From NCBI GenBank assembly GCA_029817715.1, contig JARUPY010000083.1, positions 2,666,001 through 2,730,000 on the forward strand: a stretch of 64,000 nt of DNA. Direction: 5' to 3'. The notes below the pieces were generated by a model. That model made no database searches. It worked only from the letters and a program-made list of their open reading frames with translations, and was not told the origin of the DNA. The position numbers and the translations under genes are program-made. How positions within the stretch are numbered: the first letter of the stretch is position 1; each line of letters opens with the position of its first letter. This document shows, piece after piece, positions 24,059 to 34,375 of this stretch. The DNA is from Melastoma dodecandrum. Its lineage: Eukaryota; Streptophyta; Magnoliopsida; Myrtales; Melastomataceae.

Positions 24059-25493
24059 CTAACTTTTTCGGGATCGCCGAGAGTAGAAGAAGGCTCCAAA
24101 CCGCCGCCGAGACTCCATTTGCGTTAGCTGAGAAGAGTCATCTACATTACCTATGGGTGGTCGATCCCTCCTGCTCTTCCTAGGTGCCACGGGAGTGGAT
24201 GACGTAGAGGAATATGCTGCTGGAGTTCGAAAGGCATCCACTGGAGTCGGATCAACCACAAGAAACGGATATACCTCGTTCTCCTGCGACTGCATAATAA
24301 ACGCATCGACGTCAAACATGTCAACGTCTTGATGTTCCTCCTCTTCTTCTTTATCTTGCTCTACCTGTTCCTCCTGTTCCCCCTCCTTCTCCTCCTCCTG
24401 CTCCTCCTCCTCTACGTGTTTCTCATTGGGTGGCTCAGCTTCAAACTCGTCTTCATCCGCTGGCCCTTCAGTACGTCTATACAAACGCATCGGGGTAAAC
24501 TCTCTGAAGAAGCTATGCCCCCTGCGAGAGATACCGGCGATGTGCTGTAATTCCGAAGGCTCACCTCTCTCGGATCGAACAGAAATGTCCCTCATTTGTT
24601 GCGTCTGCGAAGAAAGTATATCAATACAATGATTTATACATTAATGAAGATAATAGTTATTGTACTTACCTCTATGCTCAGCATGACGCCCGTGTGTGAT
24701 AGATGAGGATGAGAGTGATGAATGTACCACGTATTGTACTCCTCGTCTTGTTCCTAGCGTAAAGGAACGATGTGGCTACCCCGGTGATGCCACAACTCGA
24801 TGTATTTGGCGTGGATGTGCATCCAATTGTCGAATTGCTTTCCACGCATGTCAATTCGGTGGGCGTGCTTCAGCATCACATGTACCAGGTATGCTCGTCT
24901 GCAAATTGCCGAATGACTCTGTCCGGATAGTGCCATTCAACAATGGAGAAGCAGATCAGCGGCACACGTGCTCGCCAGCTGTCTTGACCGTCCAAGCAGT
25001 AATCCGGTAGTCTAGCGCGTATCTCATCCGTGTATGTATGCCAAACGACCTGAAAAACGACCCAACATAACCAACCAACGAAATTTCGACAATCACAAGA
25101 ACTTGAAAGAACATAAAGTCGAAGGAAAATACCTGCCGAGAACTTTGTCTGTCGAGTGCTTCTCTAATCACCGATAGGACATGCGTGGCTACAGTTGTCG
25201 TATCAAGAGCTGCACCCCATCGATAAGCTAAATGCATTCCTTGCCTCTGCTTGCTCCGGCGTCTAAGGAGAGATAAGTGAGGAAATCTATCCCATGCCCA
25301 TAGTTGTTAATGGTGATAGGCGGGGCGAGGCGACAAGCCATCACTCGCCAGAGGCGAGAGGCGAGGCGAAAGGCGCTCAAAAGGCGATTTGTGTAAGGCG
25401 ATTTGTGTATAAATAATAAAATGATTTCAAATAAAAAAGATGAAATGGATTTATAATATTAATCATCGTCATTCATCATGTAAAATATTCTAA

Positions 25494-28117
25494 TCAAGCA
25501 TCCATAAGATCGAGATTATCATCCGAATCATCCGAAGCTGATAAAGCCACACTATCATTCCCACTAGAACTTTTGTAGCCTTCCGGGTTTTGCTCTTCCT
25601 CCTCATTTTCATCCAATTCTTCAAAATATTCTTCATCTGCCACATCAACTTTTTTCTTCCCTCGAAGCTCAACGACATCTTTAGTCCTTGCTACGGAAGT
25701 TCCCTTCGCTACTCGTTTTTCCTTTCCTGCAGCATACCGTTTTAAAGTAATTGAGGGTTGAGAAGTTCTAGTGACATACTCCGGTTCATTAGCCTCGCTT
25801 GCCCATGTGAAGTCTTCATCATCACTGAATATACGTTCGTTCTCCTCATCATCATCCACGTCTTCCATAATTCCCGTCTTCCATTCCGACGTTTCAATTC
25901 CACCAACTTCCGGTAAGATGATTGGATCGAGATTCTCGCGCTTTAGATATCGACGCCTCAAAGCCCTATTGTACTTCACATAAACCAGCATACTCAATCT
26001 TTGATGCTCCAAACGATTCCTCCTTTTGGAGTGAAGCTGCATACATGAAAACATGTGCATTACACATATAATAATTAAAATTACGTTGAAGGAGCTAAAT
26101 TTAAGAATTTAATTTACTCCCATGCTCAAACACACTCCAGTTTCTCTCACAACCGGAAGAACTACAAGTAAGATTGAGAACTTTTATAGCAAAGTTTTGC
26201 AAATTCGGCGTCGAAGATCCATATGATGACCACCACTGAGCTGTAAAATGATAAAGTAGCAAAATATAAGTAATGAGCAATAAGTTATGATAAGTTTTCG
26301 AAAAAGAATGTAACCTGGTGATTTTAGTTCGCCAGTTCGGTGTCTGATAGCAGTGGGAATTCCAAACATCCGTTCAGCCTTGGTATACACATCCATTTCA
26401 CTACAAATGGCATCTTGAACTTTAAAATCCCTCACCAATCATTGAACCGCATGATGAAATCCTGTCATGATATCTTCATCTTGTAATATATTCGAATTTG
26501 AATAAAAGAATTGAGGATTGAGGAAATGGCCTGCTGCATGAAGAGGTCTATGGAGCTGAACATTCCATCGATTATCGATAATTTGAAACACATGTCGATA
26601 TTTTTCTTCTTGGTGAGAGAAAGATGCAGCGATTTCCTCCTTTGCTCGATCCATTGCCTCATAAATGTATCCCATGGCTGGTCTTTTCTCACCATCAACC
26701 AACCGAAGTACATGCACTAAGGGACCAGTAACCTTCACCGCATATCTCACATTATTCCAAAAGCTGGTCGATAAAATCATCTGTTCCATTCTTTCCCCAA
26801 TGCCTCTTTTGAAATCTTCGTGCCATTCCACTTATCGGATGTAAACATCTTCTTCAAATTTGCCCTTTGCTCCAAGAACCTCTTCAATGTTAGGAACGCT
26901 GTAGCAAATCGTGTTTTTCCAGGCCTCAACATTTCAGCTTTCTTTGTGAAATCTCTTAACATGTTCAAGAGAAAAGCCCGATTGTATATAAAGCCATTAA
27001 AAGCTACTCCTTGCTCGTGTACTTTCTTCAAATTAGGTAACTTGAAGATGTCTTCACACATCAAATCGATACAGTGGGCGATGCATGGAGTTCAATACAT
27101 ATGTTGGTATTTCGCCTCCAATAATCTTCCTGTAAAAAAAATTAAGTTAAGAACACGTTAAGAAAAAGTAGAAAGTCAATAACACTTAAAGATTCTCACC
27201 TGCAAGAACATTTGAACTTGCACTATCCGCCACCACTTGAACTACATGTTCTTCTCCGACATCTTGGACAAATTTATCAAGTAACTCGAACATTTTTTCA
27301 CCAGTGTGAGCAAAGCTTGATGCATCCATCGATTTCATAAACATGCTTCCTTTCGGAGTGTTCATCAAAAAGTTTATTAAAGATCTACCTTTTCTATCTT
27401 TCCATCCATCTATCATCAAGCTACAACCATACTTCTCTTTTTCTTCAATGTTACCTTTCATCGGCTCCTTTGTCCGTTCCACTTCCTTGTTTAAATAAGT
27501 AACTCTAACCTCATGATAGGAAGGAGGCTTCATATTTCTCCCATAGTCTCCCATTGCATGTATCATAGTGGTGAAACTATCATAGTTGACGGCATTAAAA
27601 GGAATTCCAGCATCATACATCCATCTACTAAATGCCTGAACTGCGTCATCTCTCATCTTCTTCTGGTACGCATCAAGCTCCTTTGAGTCTTGTTTCTTTT
27701 TCTGAATGACAACATCATCACCTTGATCTTGACACTCACGATAGAAATAATCAAAGAGGCCTCTTGATCTTTTTCCACTTGAGCCAGATTCAATAGTGCG
27801 ATTTGATGCTGCGTGACTCGAAGCATTGAACATTCCTTCATCATCTAATTTATCCAAATGGGGAATTGCATCCATTTTGCGCTTAGATTCCTTCTTATTG
27901 GCCATGTACTGCTTCAATTCTTCCATAACAGGAGGAGGGCAATCACGACAAGCCTTCACTTCTTTATAACCTCCAACAAGATGTTTCTTGAATCGACTAA
28001 TTCCACCATTACTTTTCCGCAATAATTGCACTTCACTTTATTCGTGTCATTAGGATTTGGTAGAGTTCCATGACACCATGCAGGATCCTTTCGGTTTTGA
28101 TTTGAAGAAGACATCAT
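25494..28117 (-). pseudogene. hAT transposase (BED finger, DUF659, dimerisation domain), disrupted
   Basis: Starts at about 28117 with a BED-type zinc finger (DPAWCHG..KCNYCGK), frameshifted near 28020, then a HL..GGYKEVKACRDCPPPV block. The DUF659 region follows (MIHAMGDYGRNMKPPSYHEV, CSLMIDGWKDRKGRSLINF, VVADSASSNVLAG). Next are KVHEQGVAFNGFIYNRAFLL, MLRPGKTRFATAFLTLKRFL and a frameshift near 26800. After an in-frame TGA near 26441 comes the C-terminal dimerisation domain with CERNWSVFE and SKRRNRLEHQRLSMLVYVKYN. An acidic tail ends at 25494. Two probable GT-AG introns lie near 27130-27180 and 26060-26117. It would excise and reinsert the element. With at least three lesions it is inactive. 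Confidence 0.85.
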
Positions 28118-28612
28118 CTAATTTCTGCTTAAAATAAAAAAATGCTAGCATAATTAGTTTATAACTTCAAGCAGATTAAAATTTGAGTTAGTTTATTGAA
28201 TAAACTAATGAGAAAGACAAATCTAATCGCAAACAAATCAACAAAAAGTACCAGCATTGCTCTCTTCCTTTTTTTTTTCTTTCGTAGAAGAAAAGTCAGT
28301 CAACTTATCACCGAAATAGAATTAGTTAAAAGGCAAAGGCAGTCTTAACTTCAAATATTGTCGTCCAATACAATTGAAAATCACAATTTCCAAGTCCTGA
28401 CCACGACTTGTCCAAGTCTCCAGTTAAATTTTGGCCTAAAACTAACAGCACGAGTACACGTTCGGACTCAACAAATTCAGACGAGCTACACTACGAATTT
28501 AGTTCTTGAGAGCTACAAATTCAGCAACAGAGGGAACACCGATTCTTAAGAGCTAAACACAATTAAAGAAATCTGCTTTACCCAACACTGGTGAGCTGGG
28601 CGATGAAGAAAG

Positions 28613-28695
28613 GATCCTGCTTAAGAGGGAGGAGGGGAGGCCGACGGAGGGGAGGCAGACGGAGGAGGGGAGGCAGGAGGAGGAGACGGAAGGGA
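28613..28695. repeat. Purine-rich GGAGG minisatellite in the hAT element
   Basis: Irregular repeats of GGAGGGGAGGC-type units on the plus strand. An open frame through it encodes only Arg/Gly and is not a credible gene. Confidence 0.75.
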
Positions 28696-29929
28696 TCGTT
28701 CGTGTGGGGAATTGTTCGTGTCTTGGCTGAAGACAATAGGTTTTCAAAGTTTTTATTTATTCAATTTAATCCCCAAATTATTATAATTATTACAACTTAG
28801 TCCAAAATTACACAATTCGGCCGAAATCCAAAGGCGAGCCTTTTTGTCGCCTTTCGCCTGAGAAAAAGGCGATGAAAGGCGAGGAAAGGCGTCGCCTTTG
28901 GATCATGCCTCGCCCGGAGGGGAGGAAAGGCGAAATCGCCTCGCCTGCCTCGCCCCTCGCCATAGGCGTTGCCTTTCCTCGCCTTTTACAACACTGCCCA
29001 CGCCCACGTCTGTAGCAATACTAAACAACCCGCCACCTGTGACGCATTCTTGACTGAAGCTCTACATAGTTGTCTATACAACCATGCCAGACAAGCTGAT
29101 CCCCAACTATAACTACCACAGACCTCGAAGTCCTCCAATAATAGCAGCCACATAAGATGCACTAAGTTGTCGGACTTGTCGGGGAAAACCATAGACCCTA
29201 CGAGTTACAGTATGTATGCCCTGGTATGCATACGTACCTGCTCATCTGGTGTATGTGGATCTAACACGTCAAAACGAGAGGCCAACCAAGTCATCTTTAC
29301 CCTTCCCGCCTTCATGTGAGTTGTTCCCGGAACCTCACCAAGTAATTGAGCACATACGACTACAAAGTTGAAGCTGGTGAAGGCAATGACGGGGTCACCC
29401 TCAATCGGCAATCCGAGCTGAATCGCCACATCCTAAAAATTCACCGTCATCTCTCCATGTGCCATGTGGAAAGTATGAGTCTCGGGCCTCCATCTCTCCA
29501 CTAATGCAGTTATGAGCGCATGATCCAACTGAATGAGGGGGAGCTTCGCAACTCCGAAAAATCCGGCCTGTCGTAGGTAGATATCCATCCGGGGGTCTCG
29601 TCTTATTTTCTTCACGCTGCTCTCGTGATGGCGACATTTCAAAACATTGTTCTTTATGAAAAATGAAATTTCAATGGATTAGTAACAAAACTAAAAATAA
29701 ACGAAGAAATAAGTATGATAAACATACCTTCGCATAAGAAGAATCCTAAACAACAGAAGAACGATGTTGATCCTGGGAGTGCAATACGGTCGTTACTTGT
29801 GGTCCTGGCTCCATAGTATAACTTACAAAGAGAAATGTAAATTATAGATGCATATTAAAGTGTTTATAATAAACGTACAAATGAAACATATCAAGTAAAT
29901 TGAGGATACTTCAAATACACCTTACAATT

Positions 29930-32579
29930 TCATTTATTTGGACAACTTCGACGATTATGTCCCTCTCTTTTACAAAGACCATAATTCAACTTGGTTTTCC
30001 ATTCCCTCACATCCATTTCATTGTGAATTCGAGAAGATCTTGGTCTCCTTTTCGGTCGTGCCCTTTCAGGGTTCGGAACGAGAGCTGGGAATGAAAACTC
30101 ATCCCAATCTTCTTTACAGTCAAATGAAACCCATGTAGATGAGTATATCGCATTTTGATTAGCCCAATTGTAAATATTGTGAATACAATCTGAGCCATCC
30201 ACGTTAATAAAGGCGAAATAAGCAAGGGCATGGGAACATGGTATCCGATAGGTTTGCCATTTCTTGCAGGAGTACCTCTTGTGTCGCAGAAAGACGTTCT
30301 TTGTCTTATAATTCCCTTTGGTTGTGACAACGAACGTACCTTCACCGCGATCTAGAAGGGTCACTTGGTGATTTCGGACCTTCTTGATTCCTTTTTTGAA
30401 ACGGTCCATGGCAACTTTAGTGAATTTCTCCCCTCTAATTATCGCCGCATCAGCCTCATCTCTTCTGTTATTCCAATATGCGACACAATTATAGAAGGTC
30501 TTCCTCACTAAAGCACATACCGGAAGCGATCGAGCACCCCTCAGAACAGCATTGTAGCTCTCGCTTAAATTAGTCGTCATTATACCCCAACGGTAATTCC
30601 CATCGAAACTAAGAGTCCATTGGGACTTATCCATCTCGTCGAAAAAGTCGGCTGATTCTGGAATAGTTTTTAAAATGTGACGCAAATATTGCTTCATCTT
30701 TGGCGCCATACATTTCCTTGCAGCAATAGCTAGGCTTTTTTTTACCATGTAGATTCTTGTATCTCGTGTTGAAGTTACTAGCTACATGACGTATACAGAA
30801 CCTCTACTGTGCAAAAGGCGGTGTCCAACCTACTTCAACATCGTTTACCGCTGCTAGAATACCAGAATGCCTATCTGAAATCAAACCTACGCCCTGGCAC
30901 TCATCGCCAACCACGTAACGTTTAAGGCATTTCAAAAACCATCCCCACGATTGGTAGCTTTCGTCATCGACGATTGTTGCCATCCAAACCACAAGCAATT
31001 AATAACTTCTGCTTGTATTTTCCGTACAAGAAAGTTCCGTCAATACTAACTACAGGACGACAATAACAGAATGCCGTTACTGAGGGACTAAAACACCAGA
31101 ATACCCTCTGGAAAACAAACTGCGAATCACCAAACATATATGAACCTCCCCAATCAACGCAAGTATTCGGATGAGAAGCACGAATCACGTTCAATAAATG
31201 AGGCAACTCATTGTATGATTCATCCCAATCGCCATACACACGCGAAATCGCTTTCCTTTTGTCATCCCACACCCTTCTACTTGGCACTTCATATCCAAAT
31301 TTCTCCTTCACCAAGTTGCGAAGAAGTGCAACTTTAACTTCCGGAGTTTCACTTACAAAGGACCTGAATAACGGTTCCATGAAATTTGAATCCAGACGTA
31401 CATGATCACGCGATAATACGGGATTGACGCAACTATGAGGTTCTCCAACTATTCTCACTTCAAACTCATCATCATCTTATGGTTGTATCGCCCTTAATCT
31501 CCACTTACAGCCCTTGTCGAATTCTGAACAACATATATTCCACAATATCTTCGTGGATTTAACAACCTCATAATTGCAGTGCCTTAAAATATGAAAATTG
31601 TTCACTGCATTTATGAGTATTTTTTTATTTTTGAAACGCATTCCCTTATGAAATTCATCAATAAGGTTATTTGCTTCGACAAGTGGGTGGAAATCCCACT
31701 CCTCAACTCTATCATGCACGTCTTCGAGATATTCATTATAAAAGGGCAGGGGTTTCTCCTTCAATGCACTTCGTGAACTAGACCCTTCACCCGATTCAAC
31801 AACTATGATCATCTGATTGTCGACATTCTCACCATCTGACATCCCATTTCGTTGAAAAACTCAGCATCAGTGTCGACATCTACATCAGAATTCATTATAT
31901 CTTCATTGATATTGCGTTCATCTTCCATCGGAGGATTGTAACATTCTCCAACAGTATAACACCTCTCTACTTCAGCCACGACAATTTCATTTCCAGCTAC
32001 ATCATCCATATGATGATCAACTTCCATCGAAACAGTACAACATTTTTCAACCGGAAAACACCGCTCCACTTCCGCCTCAACATTCGCAGTTTGACGTCCA
32101 ACAACCATAGGACGATCCACTTCCACATTAGGCTCTACTGCCACCATTCTAGCATCTACATTCTCAGTTTGACGACCAACAACCATATGACGATGCAGTT
32201 CCACATTAGGCTCTACCGCCACCATTCTAGCCTCAACATGCGGCACCGTTACATCAGATAACACATATATTTGTTGCATATTTCTTGGATTTGCAATAGC
32301 AAACTTAATAAGCAATTTCACATCTTTATCCACTTTAATAGGAACCAGATAATGCTTGACATCAACATTATTGAACTCCAGAACGGGATACATACGCGCT
32401 ATCTGTAATGAAATTGCCGATTGCAAACCGATAGCTTGGCATATAATGCATTCAAATTTTTCGTAATTAAGAAATTTCCGGATTTCTGTTCTTGCTATTG
32501 AACCATTATCATAACCAACTCCGTCTGCTCCATTGACAATATTTCCGTTATAAAAGATCAATAGCTCAATCGACGACAT
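29930..32579 (-). pseudogene. MuDR-type MULE transposase, disrupted
   Basis: From the ATG at 32579: an N-terminal region of about 250 residues with a 26-residue tandem duplication, then the MuDR DNA-binding domain (MRFKNKKILINAVNNFHI, CCSEFDKGCKWRLRA), then the MULE catalytic domain (RPVVSIDGTFLYGKYKQKLL with the first Asp, YQSWGWFLKCL, GLISDRHSGILAAV with the second Asp). A SWIM zinc finger (CKKWQTYRIPCSHALAYF) and a C-terminal CCHC-like knuckle (GLCKREGHNRRSCPNK) end the protein at 29930. Lesions: frameshift near 31810-31842, TAA at about 31477, frameshift near 30965-30998, TAG at about 30804, and a frameshift in an A-run near 30740. Some could be introns, but no good splice sites were seen. 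Confidence 0.88.
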
Positions 32580-33205
32580 TGGAACACGATACCTAAATCA
32601 ATTGAGCTATCAAATTAGAACATAAAGTTTCAAAATTAATACAATTTAGCTAATATGCATTTTGTTGTTACTTAATAACTACCTAGTTAAATACGGTAAT
32701 TAAACTCATTATGATAATTACAATTGATTAGTTGTTAATTAACTTCAATAAGCCAAATAAACACTTTCTCATCTATTAAACCATAATTTACCATAATTAG
32801 TACACAAACCCTACCTATTCCATAAAATCAAATAAACACTAAATAATCCATAATTTACCCTAATTAATAATTAATTACTTTAAATAAACACTAATTAAAC
32901 AAATAAAAGTGAAAATTGCACTTTTACTGTAAAGCGGTCGTAGGAAGGGCAACAAGCTAGGGCGTCGGTCACGAAGCTCGGGCTCGGGACGTCGGTGCTC
33001 GGGCGTCGGTCACGAAGCTCGGGCTCGCTCGGGGACGAAATCTCGGGCTCGAGGACGGAAGGCTTGGGCTCGAGGACGGAATCTCGGAGCAGGGGCAGCT
33101 CCGATCGACAAAGCTCGGGACGGGGCGTCGACTACGAAGCTATTTGGGACGATTATGTTTTCGGGGAGATTCTGTCTCCCTGAACGATTTGTTTTTTTTT
33201 TAACC
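32580..33205. other. 5' region of the MULE transposase gene with minisatellite
   Basis: AT-rich leader/promoter followed by a GC-rich minisatellite at about 32955-33130. In it, GGGCGTCGGTCACGAAGCTC occurs twice and GGGCTCGAGGACGGAA twice. No protein is supported. Confidence 0.65.
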
Positions 33206-33207
33206 CT

Positions 33208-33402
33208 AAGAAAGTCGGCCTTATAAAGGCCGATTTCCTTGATTCTGAATGGAAGTCGGCCTTTGTAAGGCCGACTTCATCCAGGACATGAAGTCGGCCT
33301 TACAAAGGCCCACTTCGGTCCGGGAATATGGAACTCGGTCTTACAAAGACCGACTTCCTTAAGGACCAAAGTCGGCCTTTGTAAGGCCGATTTCACAAAA
33401 TT
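33208..33402. repeat. Right palindrome array of the MULE (5 copies)
   Basis: Five palindromes of the AAGTCGGCC..GGCCGACTT type, including one GGTC/GACC variant. Reading inwards from the right end, copy order and spacer sequence (CCTTAAGGACCA against TGGTCCTCAAGG) mirror the left array. Confidence 0.92.
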
Positions 33403-33480
33403 AGTCGACGAGTTTCGAAACTACGAGGTCATTTTGCGAAATAGTTTGGAAAAAAACTTTAAAATGGAACAAAACTCGTA

Positions 33481-33489
33481 CCGTCCCCC
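33481..33489. repeat. MULE target site duplication, right
   Basis: CCGTCCCCC, identical to 23560-23568. It is separated from the recognisable TIR end by CGTA, which is missing on the left side. Confidence 0.75.
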
Positions 33490-33571
33490 CTTCAACTTTG
33501 ACTCTACGAACGCCAAGCAAGCCAAAGTTCGGCCAGGTTTCTCTCTGGATTACAAACATCGGCTTTCACGG

Positions 33572-34053
33572 CTATCGAACGGGACCTCTGGATCGATTGG
33601 CGTGGTCGTTGGATCCAGAGCTTCCGCAGGTGTCCTCGTAAGCCTTAAGCTCGTCCTGATACACGTCCCAGACGCACCTCACGCAGCCGCTGCCACAACA
33701 ACCTCCAGGCTCCGGCATCTCCGGGGGCTGGGGGATATGCAGCCTGCCCTTTCCCTCCTCCCCCTTCTCCTTCTCCGTCTTCCCCTTCCTTTCCCGAGCT
33801 GACGGGGGGATTTGAATCGCTATTCGCGGCCCTGAGTTCCCGAATTCCCATGACAGGGACGGGATCTCTTGACAGCAGACCCCGGAGGAGGACATTCCAC
33901 GATGGAGTTTTGATGAGGAATCGACATGGCGGGGGTATCGACCCGGGGGAGGGGGCTGACGTGGCTTCGGCCTTGATTGGCCGACGGAGAGACCTGGTAC
34001 GTTGTCGTGAGGAGGCGATGGTTTAGGTTCGCTGCTATTGGCTGCGTTCCCAT
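33572..34053 (-). pseudogene. OXLD1/UPF0651-like protein gene, copy 1, frameshifted
   Basis: Paralogue of the intact gene at 37221-37706. The start (MGTQPIAANLNHRLLTTT) is at 34053, and the conserved cysteine domain CCGSGCVRCVWDVYQDELKA is still readable near 33655-33715. The three parts lie in three different frames (34053 to about 33890; about 33850-33780; about 33780-33572), so at least two indels separate start from domain. MULE and retroelement insertions lie directly upstream, which may have relaxed selection. Confidence 0.82.
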
Positions 34054-34375
34054 CAATAAGAATTTTATATTTTGAATAAAAATTAAAATAAGATAAAACT
34101 AAAGGGGTACGACAATAGTCTTGACGTGTTTTGAATAATATATCGAAAAAAATTAAGAAAGGTATGATAACGAGCCCAAAATCTCATTTAAACTGAAATC
34201 AAACTCAATTGTTGTTAACTATTACTAAATTTCATTATTTAAAGAAAGTTTCTGATAATTAGGACATTGAGAAAACCTACACTAACGACGACTCTGCTCA
34301 ATCTATCGAAATCTCGCCCGCCCGTTAACAGCACAGAGCGCCTGTCAAAATCCCGTTAAGCCGTCGGAGGATCAC
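34054..34375. other. Junction between duplicated units
   Basis: Upstream region of the OXLD1 pseudogene running into the 3' flank of MATE2. From about 34220 it resembles 1726-1887. The breakpoint of the tandem duplication should lie in about 34060-34220. No gene is seen. Confidence 0.55.

Larger units (their letters stand above)
25299..28996 (-). mobile_element. hAT element nested in the PMD gene
   Basis: 3698 bp. The termini in the transposase-sense direction are CAGTGTTGTAAAAGGCG and, inverted at the other end, CATAGTTGTTAATGGTG. The flanks are CCCATGCC (25291-25298) and CCCACGCC (28997-29004), an 8-bp target duplication with one mismatch, diagnostic of hAT. Subterminal regions are dense in GGCGA/TCGCC motifs (25320-25410 and 28820-28985). 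The inserted codons are Trp-Ala-Trp of the PMD protein, so the insertion point is certain to the base. It carries a broken transposase. Confidence 0.92.
24059..29814 (-). pseudogene. Plant mobile domain (PMD) protein gene of the MULE, disrupted
   Basis: Starts at the ATG at 29814 (MEPGPQVTTVLHSQDQHRSS). Exon 1 ends at 29728, and the next exon carries DPRMDIYLRQAGFFGVAKL, ALITALVERWRPETHTFHM, IQLGLPIEGDPVIAF, NLVHLMWLLLLEDFEVCG and WGSACLAWLYRQLCRAS. These are diagnostic of the plant PMD family, which databases often mislabel as phosphatase 7 long form. The protein resumes after the hAT insertion at 25290 (WAWDRFP) and 25237-24954, then an FDNWMHIHAKYIELWHHRG block, and ends with an acidic Glu-rich tail at 24059. 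Lesions: in-frame TAG at 29748-29746, TAG at 29435-29433, hAT insertion at 25299-28996, and likely frameshifts near 24754-24936. PMD function in transposons is not settled. Confidence 0.85.
23569..33480 (-). mobile_element. Mutator-like element with transposase, PMD gene and palindromic TIR arrays
   Basis: About 9.9 kb, with a later hAT inserted. The terminal inverted repeats extend over 200 bp: the left end AGTTTTGTTCCATTTTAA is mirrored by TTAAAATGGAACAAAACT at 33459-33476, followed by CGTA before the right target duplication. Just inside both ends are arrays of 25-bp palindromes. The minus strand encodes a MuDR-type transposase (32579-29930), then a plant mobile domain gene (29814-24059). 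Both are damaged, so the copy is not autonomous now. The 9-bp CCGTCCCCC duplication and the paralogous empty site at 37159-37167 fix the boundaries. Confidence 0.9.

Noticed and set aside
28591..28800. Arg/Gly-rich small protein on the plus strand
   Set aside because: It is the translation of a GGAGG minisatellite inside the hAT element, without homology or codon structure.
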